Positions 21,643 through 32,295 are shown, numbered from the stretch's first letter. The stretch: DNA of 64,000 bases from Tenebrio molitor (GCF_963966145.1 NC_091047.1:18724001-18788000); one strand, 5' to 3'. Notes: a model not told the origin generated them from the letters alone. Made by a program: numbers and translations.

Positions 21643-23154
21643 GTAGGTACCAATAATTATTACGAAACTGAAAAATTTTGCTACAAAATATACATATGTA
21701 TTAAAATCTTATTAGAAAAATTAGTTGATACATTCCATAACTTAAAAATGAAAAGAAAAAAGAGTCTAACAATTAGGTAGGTAATTAATTAGGTATGTAA
21801 TACCATCTCAGTATAACTGAATTTTATACTACGTCTACGTCTTTCAGTTTACAAAAAAATATGTGACGCACTTGATGACGTTATAAGAATTACGTTTATC
21901 GTTTAATATGACAGGCTTTTGCGCGGAAATTTACCAAAGAACGGAAGTGCTAGAGTTTTCAACATTTTTAATTTTAGCCCCACGAAGACTTTGACGAGAT
22001 TCATAGACAGTTTAATAGCAAACGCCTTTTATACACAAATCTGCAAATCATTAACTTATTGGCATGTTTACTTTTCTTGAAATTAACGTTTAAACTTTGA
22101 CGCATTTTCTCACATTCCGTAATTAACATTTTATTATTAGGTACATCCACTATCACGTGCTGTTAACGTTTCTTCTCATTCTGGTTCAACCTTTATTTAC
22201 AATCTTTTTTTCCTACATGCTTAATCCTTTTCAGCATTGGCCGTATTTAAGATACTTTATTTCACATTTAAGTAAAATAAAAACTAGATCTGAACCTTTA
22301 TTGTATTTCGAGATTCAAGATTCCCATTTTCTGGAAATAATTTTTGAAACCTGAAAGCTGGTGAATTTGTAGACGGTTCACATCGTTGGCGTCCTCTGGG
22401 GCGGCGGCTGACAAGCTAGAAAAAAGAATCGAAAGTGAAGAACAAGGTCTTTGTTGCGTGATATCCAAGATTAGTATGGATGTCTTTCTTCGTCCGATTG
22501 AAAGCGGGTGTTACACAGATAGCAGAATGGTGATTTTGTTCTATTGTAAAACCAGTCTCGTAACTTGAATTCTTCTAACTGACTTTTGGCTTATGTCTAT
22601 CTAATTAATTGTTGATAATTTTTTATATCGATAAACACTTGTAATCTCTAATTTAAATTTGAAATATGTAATTTTATTATTTTGTAACTATTGAATGTCG
22701 TCTTACTGAGTGACTTTTATCATTTTAGTTTCAAAATTAATTTCTATATGAGCAAAAAAAAAATGAGCAGTTGACTTGAAGTATAATTTATTATTATGAA
22801 AGTAGGTGCAAATGAAATAATTGTTAACTCTTTTATGTTTGCTATTTTTTTCAAAAAAGAAAGGTAAGTTATGTACCTACTTACGTAAATTATAAACACC
22901 GGATACCCACTCATTAAATAATCCATTAATTTATTCTTTTTGTGCTTCAAGGAAAGTTTTGTTTTAGTTAAACATCCTTAATATTAAAAACAAACTGTGC
23001 GATATTTTTAAACACCTGTCTCATATTTCAACCCATGGCTAAATTAAAAACCTGAAACATACCCGGTGAGTCAGATACGTGAATTATCCTAGTCGTTTTT
23101 CATTAAAATTGAGAAAATGAAACAGTTTTCCAGGAAACTATATTAGCATTTATA
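21643..23154. other. Unassigned DNA
   Basis: Mostly AT-rich. A GC-richer patch at 22370-22570 includes a 60-codon plus frame (SGAAADKLEKRIESEEQGL...) without a recognisable domain. It could be an exon fragment or chance. Confidence 0.3.
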
Positions 23155-23334
23155 CAGGCGTCACTAAAAAAAAAAACACGAGTTAATAACTCGTTTAATT
23201 TATCGGTGGATTTTAATTATTTATACACAAAATTAAATGGTTGTGAATAGGCTACAAAAGGACCTAATAAATGCACGTAATGCTGATAGAGATTTTCATT
23301 CTGAAAACAACAATGTATCACAAATATACACTTA

Positions 23335-23678
23335 CAGTTGCGGCCGTTGAAATCTCAGACAGGAAAGATTTAAACACTCTGTATAAATTCCGAAATTTGA
23401 TTAGCGTAAACAGGATTTTCATCAAGGATTATAAAGTCAGTGTCAGTATTTGACATATTAGGTAAGATCAGAATCGCGCGTAACTTTTGAAATGCCGCAA
23501 TTATCTGATTTGCAAAAATGTGTTTGACTGACGGACGGTGTGAGTATAAGAGCCATTGCGAGAGAAATTAATGTGATAATGTTTGAGTGACATTTTGAGA
23601 AACGTCACTTTCAATACCATTTACAAAGCTAAAAGTTTGGCGTTGTCAAAGTGTCTGAGTTTTCAACGGCCACAACTG
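23335..23678. mobile_element. Tc1/mariner-type MITE, family M1 copy 2
   Basis: Same termini as 695-1006 (CAGTTGCGGCCGTTGAAA) with TA on both sides. The flanking sequence CACTTA|TACATACC corresponds to the uninterrupted CACTTACATACC of family S copy A, so insertion at a TA dinucleotide is directly documented. It carries the same helix-turn-helix relic (SIRAIAREINV), with one-base frame damage. Confidence 0.92.
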
Positions 23679-23922
23679 TACATACCAAAGATAAAAAAAA
23701 AATTGTAAAAAAAACCGTTATTATCGTCTATGCTCAAACTGCACTCCATTTTGCGCTAAACATTGGCGGCATCTCTGCGCAATCCCATATGTTATTATTT
23801 GTCCTTTGTTTTTCCAGCTAGCTTGATTTGGTTATTTTATTACACTGTAACGCAATGCTTCTCGCTTGATGCTCGTCATTTGTGTCAAAATTTGATGTAA
23901 TTTTTTTATGTGAGATTATATA

Positions 23923-24868
23923 CAGGGTGTCTCAGGTAAGACTTTCGAGCCTAATAACTCGGTTATTTTCCAAAGGATTTTTGTGAAATTTAAAATGCAG
24001 ATATTTTAGACTGTGAAGAATAAAATCCCATTCATGCAATTACCCAAGTCTTAAAAACGTAATTTTTACATGCCTTTTTAAAATGTTGATTCACTTAAGA
24101 TTTACATCAAAAAATTGATCTGACCTGACCTGACCTAACCTTACAATCATTTACAAAGTTAAAGACAATATTTGGACGTAATTTATTATACTGGATGCTT
24201 TAATTCTTCCATAAAGGACTAAAACACGATCGGGATATTTTAGCAAGGTAAATTAGTTCACGTACGCTTCCTGTGTCTTCAAATAAATTGACGACTCTCT
24301 TAACCTTACATTTTGTAAAGCCTACATTTGGATAGTGTTCCACGAGAAAACGAACTGTGTCATTGAAGTTCTTACGACACTCTCCATAGGCAAACATTGT
24401 TTCCTTTTTCAACAATATTGAAATTTCTGCCATTGTAGTCTATTTTTAGAGTATTTTCAAGAAATTTACACAATTTGACGTTTCTAATAAAGCGCGCCCA
24501 ATTTTGACAGATTTTAAAGGGTGTACAAAATGTTGCTTGGCAATCTTTCATCAATTGTTTCAAAAGATAACTACTCAAATACATTACATTTTTAACAACA
24601 AAATCTAATCTTTTCGTTGAATCAGACGAGTGATTTAGTTAATTGTTTGTGTAGACCCCTATTTTTTAATGTTTAACAATATAATAATAATCGCGCCTAA
24701 TTTTCAATAAAGGAAGCATGTGTTAAAATTACATTTTTTAACTTGAGGTTATTTTATTATTACTAATTGAATCTTCACCGTCTAAAAGATCTGCATTTTA
24801 AATTTCATAAAAGTCCGTTGGCAAATAACCGAGATATTAGGCTCGAAAGTCTTAGCTGAGACACCCTG
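23923..24868 (-). mobile_element. ~950-bp TIR transposon inside family S
   Basis: CAGGGTGTCTCAGGTAAGAC and its near inverse bound the element, with TA on each side. The arms run on to CTAATAACTCGGTTATTT. It encodes only the N-terminal relic at 24200-24433. A truncated relative lies at 19850-20260. Confidence 0.88.
24200..24433 (-). pseudogene. Helix-turn-helix transposase N-terminus relic
   Basis: The 77-residue frame starts MAEISILLKKETMFAYGECR and contains HYPNVGFTKCKVKRVVNLFE followed by DTGSV. The pattern, one helix set and then F-x-E-T/D-GSV, is that of the DUF4817-type DNA-binding N-terminus in insect DDE transposases. No DDE region follows, so the element is defective. The next minus-strand frame (24372-24584) overlaps it and shows no domain. 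Confidence 0.55.
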
Positions 24869-25913
24869 TATATGTGATACATTGTTGTTTTCAGAATGAA
24901 AATCTCCATCAGAATTATTAAAAAAAAGTATGTGTTCCCATTTGAATTTTTTTTTTGACTGTTTAGCCTTGACGCCCTTAGGGCTATACCTACATAAATT
25001 TATTAAGTGTTTATGTAGCCTATTCACAATCAATCATTTAATTTGGTGTACAAATAATTAAAATCCACGGATAAATAAGGGAGTTATGAACTCGTCTTTT
25101 TTTAGGGACACCTGTATCTTTTCTCCCTCGTTTTAGTATGGCTCGAAATTATGGTATTCTCTGGCTAGGGAGTAAAGAATGCTTTCTTATACTCATATTA
25201 AATAAGACCGTGATATCATTTAAATTTATAATTAAAGCAGGCTATGACTTTAAAATTATATTGGCAACACCAGCACCGTTGACACCTTGATTTGAATTCT
25301 CAAAGTAACTCATCAAAATTGAATACAAAATATGAAACGGCGAGTTAACAGTTGTATTCAAGCCGGGTGGGTGTTCGACACTCGGGCATCGTATACGCGC
25401 ACGCGAGAAATCGCGATTTCTAATTAAATAAAATTCTCGGAATTTTTCACACTTACCTGGGTATTGGTAAGGTATATTTCATAATTTTTTGATAATTTTT
25501 CACTTACAAACAAAGCCAAAGAAAAATAAAATGTAAATTTCAACCAAAAAGTCAAATTCTGATTTTTATACTGCCCTACCCAGATTCACATTACATAAAC
25601 GCAATTTTACATTTTAACTTTGAAAATCATTTTTATTTATCACCTGCTACTTGTGCTGTCGTGAATTTAGGTGACAATGGAAACTGTCAATTTTATGGCA
25701 AAAAGGTTTAAAACGGTCGGCTACTGGTAAATGATCCTTTTGTTGGCAAATTATACCATTTTGCCATAAATCACGCGTCTGGTTTGTGTTTAAATAAAAA
25801 AGCGAATTATTTAGCCAACAAAATCAAAATTTGTAATTGTGCCACCAGGGTTTGATGCGCTAGCAGGTACAGATTCATTTAGTGCAAAAACTTTATAGGT
25901 AAATTAACAGTTA

Positions 25914-26040
25914 TTGGGAGCTATTCTGTAATTTTTAGCGTCTTTCAAAATTTAAAATTTGAAGCCCTGATTGGTCATTGACTCATTGCTATGACAACTG
26001 CCTTTAAAATTTAGGGAAGCCGTTACAGAATACGCCCCAA
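25914..26040. mobile_element. 127-bp MITE inside family V copy 1
   Basis: Left end TTGGGAGCTATTCTGTAA and right end TTACAGAATACGCCCCAA are inverted. Family V copy 2 reads straight across this point (AACAGTTAATTTCAG), giving the empty site. Confidence 0.8.
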
Positions 26041-26148
26041 TATCAGAAAACTAACAAAACTTTTACGGCCTTATTTATTAACAAAAACTTTTTTTTAATT
26101 CTCAAATAAGTATATCTTATCAATAATTAGTTAGGTATATCCTGTTCA

Positions 26149-26257
26149 GGTTGGATTGAACATCAGTGGTGCAAATCGCACACATTTGGCATGGACTTTC
26201 ATATGAGTTGTCATAGTAACAGGTCCACTCATTTGCACCACTGATGTTCATTCCAAC
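26149..26257. mobile_element. 109-bp MITE inside family V copy 1
   Basis: GGTTGGATTGAACATCAGTG is inverted at ATTTGCACCACTGATGTTCA / TTCCAAC. Copy 2 of family V lacks it at the corresponding GGTATATAAAAT position. Confidence 0.8.
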
Positions 26258-26594
26258 GTGATCAGATATTATATAAAATATCGCCAATTTTAATTAATTA
26301 GTCGCGATTTCTCGCGTGCGCGTATACGATGCCCGATCTCTGTGCCCGATCTGTCTCAATTCTAAATTTCCACCGCCTGTTGAATTATGTTGGCAAAATA
26401 AAAATATTTCTAAATTGGAGATTGTTCTAACCAAAGTTGGCAACATAATTATTTTATAAACATGATTCGAAAACAACGTAATTTACTGGGATAGGGACGT
26501 TTCGCCCCCGACCATTTCGCCCCTAAGTGATGCAGTATATTTTTGCATTAGATTCACACTTTGTGTTAATTTCTACTCTCATTTTGTGTAGGTA

Positions 26595-27002
26595 CAGTTA
26601 ATTTCAAAATTATAGAGTACACCTAATTTTCTATAGTGTGAAATGCACTTATATTTTTTGTCAATGATCATTGTCAATTTTGACAAACAAAATGCCTGAT
26701 CATGGCCTGATCTAACCGAAAACGCGAAAGTGCTCATTCTTTCCAAATTAGTAGAAGGGTGGTCGATCCGGAGGGTAGCCCACTATTATAACATCCCGAA
26801 GAGCACGGTGTAGGTAGAGGATAAAACAGACACTATTATGGTGTTCTAAAATATCAGCGACATTTTATGTTTTCAAACTTACCTAACCCATATAAAAAAT
26901 ATGACACTCAAATTTCAAAAAGGCATCTTTACATGTGGAAAAAACTGTAATAAATCGACTTCTTGATTTTTGAGGTGTACTCGATAATTTTGAAATTAAC
27001 TG
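26595..27002. mobile_element. Tc1-like MITE, family T copy 1
   Basis: CAGTTAATTTCAAAATTATA and its near inverse, flanked by TA. It matches 48220-48611 over its length. It keeps a relic of a transposase N-terminus (LTENAKVLILSKLVEGWSIR ... YYNIPKSTV), a clear Tc1/paired-like helix-turn-helix, with frame damage. Confidence 0.88.
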
Positions 27003-27017
27003 TACTTGTACATATAG

Positions 27018-27206
27018 TCTTTGCCAAAGGCAAATAAGCACCAATACTGCATTCTACCCAAAAAATCAACCGGGAACGTTGTACACTTAGATTTGATTGG
27101 TCTAGCATCCTAGTACATAATATCAAAATTGCCATTATACACTTAGTGTAATTTTGTTTTCACCAACATAATTCAACAGTTGGTGGTTATTTGGGTTTGG
27201 CACGGC
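27018..27206. mobile_element. MITE family M5
   Basis: TTTGCCAAAGGCAAATAAGC with CACCAATACTGCATTCTACC at the left, and an inverted CCAACTGTTGAATT..ATAACCACC..CCAAA at the right. Related to 47683-48048 and the fragment at 1838-1945. Confidence 0.6.
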
Positions 27207-27215
27207 CTATATGTA

Positions 27216-27643
27216 CAGTCGTTGACCAAAATAAAATGGGACAAAGTAAATTTCGATTCTGTAATTCGATATTTTTGCAAAATCCATCTCTTAGGAAACA
27301 AGTGTCAAAAATTAAAAAAAAATTCTGATAAGTGTCATCATTCGACGATATTAATCACTTAATATCACTATTAGATAATTATAAGGCCGAACTAACGCCA
27401 AAACAGAAAGCGGTAATCGCCACAAGATTAAGGGATGGGGTATCAGTATGTGCAATTGCTGCCGAATTAAACATACATAAAAATACAGTGCTAAAAACAC
27501 AACCTAACTTTTTGTAGATCAATCGTCAAGTTAGATCAAGTTGTAATCTGAGACACATACGTCCCAGTTACACTACACAAATCTTTGAATTGTGAAACTG
27601 TCTAAGGTAACACTTTGTCCTATTTTATTTTGGTGAACAACTG
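27216..27643 (+). mobile_element. Tc1/mariner-type MITE with HTH relic
   Basis: CAGTCGTTGACCAAAATAAA (arms continue to ATGGGACAAAGT) is inverted at the right end. TA lies on both sides. The 428-bp interior carries the relic at 27332-27517. Confidence 0.88.
27332..27517 (+). pseudogene. Tc1/mariner transposase N-terminus relic
   Basis: The frame contains ELTPKQKAVIATRLRDGVSV followed by CAIAAELNIHKNTV, a textbook helix-turn-helix of the Tc1/mariner DNA-binding N-terminus. It stops after 61 codons without a DDE domain. A divergent relative lies at 59708-59840. Confidence 0.65.
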
Positions 27644-27719
27644 TACATTTTAAAATGACATACCCTCTACGATGACATACATACATAGATGGCATTATTT
27701 GAGATATTAAATACACTAT

Positions 27720-28790
27720 CCCACCTCCACCCGGCGGCACGGCAATTTTGCCGGAATTTTTAAAAAGAGATTGCGGTACTATTCCCGTTGCTGAAATTAT
27801 GAATGGTAAAATCGAATTTTTTTCTAAACACCAAAGATTTCTCATAGCAACGGAGAGTTCTAAATATTTATTAATTTTTGTATTATATGTCTGTGTTATA
27901 TTGTGTGAATTAGGAACAGCTATATCTAAAAGATATGCTTGCTTTTGTTGTTTATTTAAAATAATAATGTCTGGTCTGTTATGCTGAATGTGAATGTCAG
28001 TTAAAACTGTGCGATCAAAATATAATTTGTAATTGTCATTTTCTAAACAACTTTCTGGTTTATAAATGTAAAGTGGTTGTGCATCCTTTAATAGATTGAA
28101 TATAACTGCTAAATTCATGTGTATAATTTTTGCGAATATATCATGACGTTTTTTATATTCGCTTTGAGCCAAAACGGTGCAAGAAGAAATGATGTGTTCA
28201 ATGGTTTCCCCTTCAGTTCCGCAAATCCTACATTTATCAATGATCGATTGTAAACCGCATATGTGTTTTTTATAATTTCTTGTATTTATAACACGATCTT
28301 GTATTGTAAATATAAAACCCTCAGTCTCAGGATGAATATTTGATTTTTTAAGCCATGCATGAGAAGCTTGAATATTAATTTCTGGCTGTTCTAGCTCTTT
28401 AAAATATCTCCCATGTAAAGACTTTTGTTTTATATTTGCTCTAGTGTCAGGTATATTTGGCTCAACAATCTCTGAAATTATATTATCACTTAAATTTAAA
28501 GGTGTGTAACCTTTATCCACTGAAACCAAAGCATTAAAAAAAGTGTTATCACGAGCTCTATTGAGAAAATAATTTTTTAGTGAAGCAATTTGATTGTGTT
28601 GTAGAATTTCTAGATTTGAAAAACCCCTACCACCATTTTCGCGTGGTAAATTAAATCTTTCAATAGCAGATTTGGGGTGATGTTTACAAAATTTTGTAAA
28701 GAGAACTCTAGTTTGAATATTTATATTCTGTAAATTAGTTTTGGACCATTTTATAACACCAAAAGAATAGGTCATAAGACGAAGAAACAG
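27720..28790 (-). mobile_element. R4/Dong-like non-LTR retrotransposon, copy 1
   Basis: A 5'-truncated element on the minus strand. Its 3' end (plus-strand CCCACCTCCACCCGGCGGCA) is shared with copies at 32591 and 35430. Relative to copy 3 it has lost about 230 bp between the 3'-terminal hairpin and the coding region, joined at GCCGGA|ATTTTTAAAAAG. The 5' break is near 28790; its exact position is uncertain. Confidence 0.85.
27749..28775 (-). pseudogene. R4/Dong-like ORF C-terminus with RLE
   Basis: The frame begins in the post-RT region (MTYSFGVIKWSKTNLQ ... HHPKSAIERFNLPRENGGRG), typical of R4/Dong-clade elements. A zinc knuckle follows (CRICGTEGETIEHIISSC), then the restriction-like endonuclease signature (RPDIIILN ... 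LLDIAVPNSHN). In the family this nuclease nicks the target for reverse transcription. The polymerase domain upstream is missing. The original C-terminus is lost to the 3' deletion, so the frame reads into the 3' hairpin (GKIAVPPGGGG) and beyond, ending at 27573. No stop or frameshift occurs within the remaining ~330 codons. Confidence 0.85.
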
Positions 28791-28848
28791 AAGACAAAAA
28801 GGCGAGCTCCTTAATTTCCTGTTCGAATGTGGAAGGTGTAAGTATACC

Positions 28849-28860
28849 TACCTATAGCTA
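28849..28860. repeat. P-element left flanking direct repeat
   Basis: TACCTATAGCTA directly precedes the left TIR and recurs exactly after the right TIR at 31599-31610. Confidence 0.8.
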
Positions 28861-29071
28861 CAGTGGCTTTAATAAAACAGTGGCGACACTAGCATGTTTC
28901 ATTTTTGATTGGTTGCTGAAGTCACGAGGTCCAATCCGCCATTAAGAGGCAAATTGTGGTTTGTTTACATCTGGATTTTTCATGTTTTTAATCAGTTTAA
29001 GTGAATTGTGTTTATATTCTTGTGTAAATTGTGTTCACCTGTTCCTGTGTAAATAGTTTTATCTAAGGCAG

Positions 29072-31032
29072 GATTGTTAAAACAGTTGTTTAATGAAGAC
29101 CAGGTGACAATTTTAAAGCGTAGAAGTGAGGAGAAATCATCTAGATTTTTAAAATGGTCGAATGAAACTGTAGTCAACGCTTTAAGATTGAAATTTAGTT
29201 GTGGTGGAAGTGGATATGAAGAACTATTACGACAAAAGTTGCCATTACCATCTATACGTACACTTCAAAGAAGCCTACAAAATTTAAACTTTGATAGTGG
29301 TATTTTGGATGAAGTTTTGAAATTTTTACAAACCAAGGTACAAACATTTGCCCCTAGTGAAAGAGACTGTGCCTTGGTTTTGGATGAAATGGCCATAACA
29401 TCAGCTTCTGTCTTTGACATTTCTTTAAATAAATACTTTGGCAAAGTAACATTACCAGACCACACTGGAGTTGCTACTCATGTTCCGGTGTTTATGCTTG
29501 CTGGTATAAAAGCACGCTGGAAACAAGTAGTGGCGTACTATTTTACAGGAAATTCTATAAAAGGTGTGATTATCAATGACATAATTGAAAATATATTACA
29601 AAAAGTGGAACCATTAGGTTTAAATGTTCTAAGTGTCACCTCAGATATGGGAGCTAGTAACCAAGCGTTATGGAAAGTCTGGGGAATTACTGCTGGACGC
29701 CACTCAGATATAAAATCAAAGACTTCTCATCCGACAGTAGAGAATAAATCTGTTTACGTTTTTGCGGATGTCCCACATCTGTTCAAAAATATAAAAGCAA
29801 TGCTTATTACCAATAAAATTATTAGAATACCAGATGATATACAGAAAAAGTATGAACTGCCCACCAATGAAATTGTGTCGAGTCACATCAATGATGTTGT
29901 GAATCACCAAAAAAGCCACTGTTTCAAGTTGGCTCCAAAAATCTCGGAGGAGGATTTAGTCCCAAGTCATTTTCAAAAAATGAAAGTTAAAACATCGACG
30001 AATGTAATTAGTCATAGTGTAAGCAGCGCCTTAAAATTTCTAGCTGAGGCATTAGATAAGCCAGCTTATAAAACGACTGCATGGTTTTTGGATCAGGTTG
30101 AAAAATGGTTCTACCTTATGACTTCACGTTACCCATCCTGTGCCATAAGTAAGATGAACCCAGAAATATATGATGACTCTATTGAGTTTCTCAAAAATTT
30201 TATGGATATCTTCAGAAGGATGGAAGTAGGACAAAAGAGAACTTGGAAACCGTCCCAAACTGGTGTGTTGGTATCAACACAATCGCAAGTGGAGCTGTTG
30301 GAAAATCGAGGCTACGATTTTATCCTAACAAGTCGATTTTGCCAAGATTGTTTGGAAAATCTTTTTTGCTCATTAAGAGCGAAACAAATTGTGCCGAACG
30401 CTCTTCAAGTTAGGAACAATTTAAAATTAATTGCTGTTTCTCAGTATCTAAAAAATCCTAACAGAAGCAGTTATGAGGAAGATGACCACGATTTTGTAAC
30501 AGGTTTTTTAGATACGTTACATGAACAAAAACCTGTGCATGAAATTCGAGATATTCCGGAAAATCTTCCGACATCTACTTTAAATTTAAATTATAGCGAG
30601 TTAAATTCACTGTACAATATTTGTGGATACATTTTGTGTAGCATAAAAAAGACTTCAAAAACATGCCAAACATGTTTGGATGCCGCAGGATCGCAAAAAC
30701 CTCTGCATAAACCATTTACCAAATTTACAAACTTAAAAAAATTTAAAGAGAAGGCGCTTTTTTTTTGTTTTGAAGAGACATTTTATTTTTTTTTAGATCT
30801 GGAGGCCATTTTTAGAAAATTCATAGCACATATAAGTACTGAAAATGTAAACTGCAAAGATTTCTTAATCAAAAAAATGAATGAGGTAGAATGCAGTTTT
30901 TTGCCTAATTGCCACAATTTGAAACGAAAAATAATAGCTAGATATGTTCTGTTTAGATTAAAAATTAATTATAAAAAACATAAAAACGCCACAAAAAAAT
31001 TTGCCAGTAAATCTGTTGCTGGCACAATTTGA
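29072..31032 (+). CDS. P-element-like transposase without THAP domain
   Basis: About 652 codons, open throughout, of the THAP9/P-element transposase family, which catalyses cut-and-paste transposition through an RNase H-like core. Numbering from the TTG at 29074, core acidic candidates are LVLDEMAI (D104), SVTSDMGASN (D191), FADVPHLFKN (D232) and RFCQDCLENLF (D425/E428). Residues 250-400 correspond to the region where the family carries its insertion domain. The usual N-terminal THAP zinc finger is missing. There is no in-frame ATG before residue 106. The sequence AAGGCAG just before 29072 is a possible acceptor, and an ATG at 28982 in the leader could supply a short first exon. A 110-bp tandem duplication replaces the last residues HAL with TI. 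Confidence 0.88.
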
Positions 31033-31132
31033 AACGAAAAATAATAGCTAGATATGTTCTGTTTAGATTAAAAATTAATTATAAAAAACATAAAAACGCC
31101 ACAAAAAAATTTGCCAGTAAATCTGTTGCTGG
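30913..31132 (+). repeat. 110-bp tandem duplication at transposase end
   Basis: The unit starting CACAATTTGAAACGAAAAAT at 30913 is repeated without a difference at 31023. Because 110 is not a multiple of three, the frame shifts at the junction and stops at once (SVAGTI). The second unit reads on to the presumed original end (SVAGHAL). Confidence 0.92.
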
Positions 31133-31598
31133 TCATGCATTATAAATTGTTCCATTTATAATGACCCAACTAGATGTTTTTCGATTTTCAAATTTAATGT
31201 AATTTACTATTGTAATTTCTTTCAGGATAACATTTCACAATAATGAACGAAAATTATACGTGGCTATATTAATAATAATTAGTTAATATAGTCACATATA
31301 ATCTATGAATTACATAGGTTTAACTGATTCGGAAACATTTTTTCACTTACGTAATATATTATACAAATATCTTAATTTGCGTTTATAATTAATACAAAAT
31401 TATGTGTTTATTAATAAATTACTGTTTTCACATAAACTGGAAGTTTATTTGATGTAGCCAATGAAATATGTCTTTTTACAACAGGAAAACATCTTTTACC
31501 ATACATAATTGTATTACTTTCAATTCGAAATTTGCCTCATCATGGCGGGTGGGCGGAGCTTCAGCTCTCGTGTCGCCACTGTTTTATTAAAGCCACTG

Positions 31599-31610
31599 TA
31601 CCTATAGCTA
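31599..31610. repeat. P-element right flanking direct repeat
   Basis: TACCTATAGCTA, exact partner of 28849-28860. Confidence 0.8.
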
Positions 31611-31818
31611 GTGCATTATCTCTTGACACGCGAGGTGCGCGGTGGGAGGAGTTTAGCAGGGAGAAGGAGAATTATCGGCAAAGATCGGTTCAGCAGCAAT
31701 TCAACAATATCGTAGCACGGCGATTTTTTAGAACGGGTGGGGTGGGATCCGTTCGTGACTAGTCGTCTGAATTTAGTCTTCTGCGCAACTTTAACTCGCG
31801 TATCAAGAGATAATGCAC
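31611..31818. mobile_element. MITE adjoining the P element
   Basis: GTGCATTATCTCTTGACACG and its near inverse (one mismatch in 24 bp) enclose about 160 bp of relatively GC-rich, non-coding sequence. It begins at the very base where the P-element flanking repeat ends. Confidence 0.8.
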
Positions 31819-32054
31819 CAGCTCTACAGCTTGTCAAATCTTGGATGGCCCCTGAGATTTGGATGCGCAATAGCAACGGGAGTAGTGGGGACGTCACTTG
31901 TTCGACTGTCGTAGATAGCAGTGGTATAACCTGTGGGTATAACACTAGTACTACGCCGGCCAAAAAAATTTGGCCGTCATTGTCTGTCAATTCAATTCAA
32001 TAAATTTTTAAGCCTAGGATTAAAAGTACTAGGATGTAAAAGTGTTGCCTCGTA

Positions 32055-32295
32055 CAGTTCGTTGCAAAAAAATCGGGAAACGAAAATTTTCCTAATGTAA
32101 ATTTGATTTTATCCATTTGTCAATTAATTGTCTACTTGACAATACTTATCAAATAATTTAAAAAAATGTCATTGAATTTTGGCGTTAATTCTAACCTATA
32201 GTATAGGTATTTCGTAAGAAGGTTTCACACTATGGAACAATTGTAAAAATGTGTCAATTTTATTCTGACACTTCCCGTTTCTTTGCAACCAACTG
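32055..32295. mobile_element. TA-flanked MITE, family M2 copy 2
   Basis: CAGTTCGTTGCAAAAAAATC and the inverse of CAGTTGGTTGCAAAGAAACG form the ends, with TA on both sides. The TIRs resemble those of 5373-5593 (CAGTTGG.T.CAAA...CGGGAA). The interior is different and non-coding. Confidence 0.82.

Larger units (their letters stand above)
23155..25114. mobile_element. MITE family S, copy B (doubly interrupted)
   Basis: Ends are CAGGCGTCAC... and ...GACACCTG, flanked by TA. The subterminal blocks GGTTGTGAATAGGCTACAAA and GGATTTTAATTATTTATAC match copy A at 62444-63038 throughout. Removing the two nested elements at 23335 and 23923 leaves about 660 bp, close to the 595 bp of copy A. Confidence 0.9.
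25384..26334. mobile_element. TIR element family V, copy 1
   Basis: GGGCATCGTATACGCGCACG, continuing GCGAGAAATCGCGA, is inverted at the right end. It aligns along most of its length with copy 2 (53403-54018) and is about 335 bp longer, partly because of two small MITEs (25914 and 26149). A further extra block of about 80-100 bp is at about 25640-25740. Confidence 0.88.
28861..31598 (+). mobile_element. P-element-type transposon
   Basis: A 2738-bp element with perfect 29-bp TIRs beginning CAGTGGCTTTAATAAAACAG. Subterminal inverted motifs AGAGGCAAATT / AATTTGCCTC recur inside each end. It contains one large transposase exon (29072-31032). Only about 210 bp separates the left TIR from that exon, too little for a THAP-domain exon. 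The flanking direct repeats are 12 bp. Perfect TIRs and an open frame argue for a young insertion. Confidence 0.92.

Noticed and set aside
22386..22568. 60-codon ORF in a GC-richer patch as a gene
   Set aside because: No domain, no clear splice sites or promoter; left as unassigned.
29265..29919. Minus-strand ORFs inside the P-element transposase
   Set aside because: Shadow frames of a clear sense coding region.
28861..31598. P element as a hAT or piggyBac element
   Set aside because: The transposase motifs (LVLDEMAI, SDMGASN, QDCLENLF) fit the P/THAP9 family, there is no TTAA target, and hAT signature motifs are absent.
31532..32003. Three overlapping ORFs at the P-element right end
   Set aside because: They cross the P-element TIR and the adjoining MITE and encode no recognisable domain.
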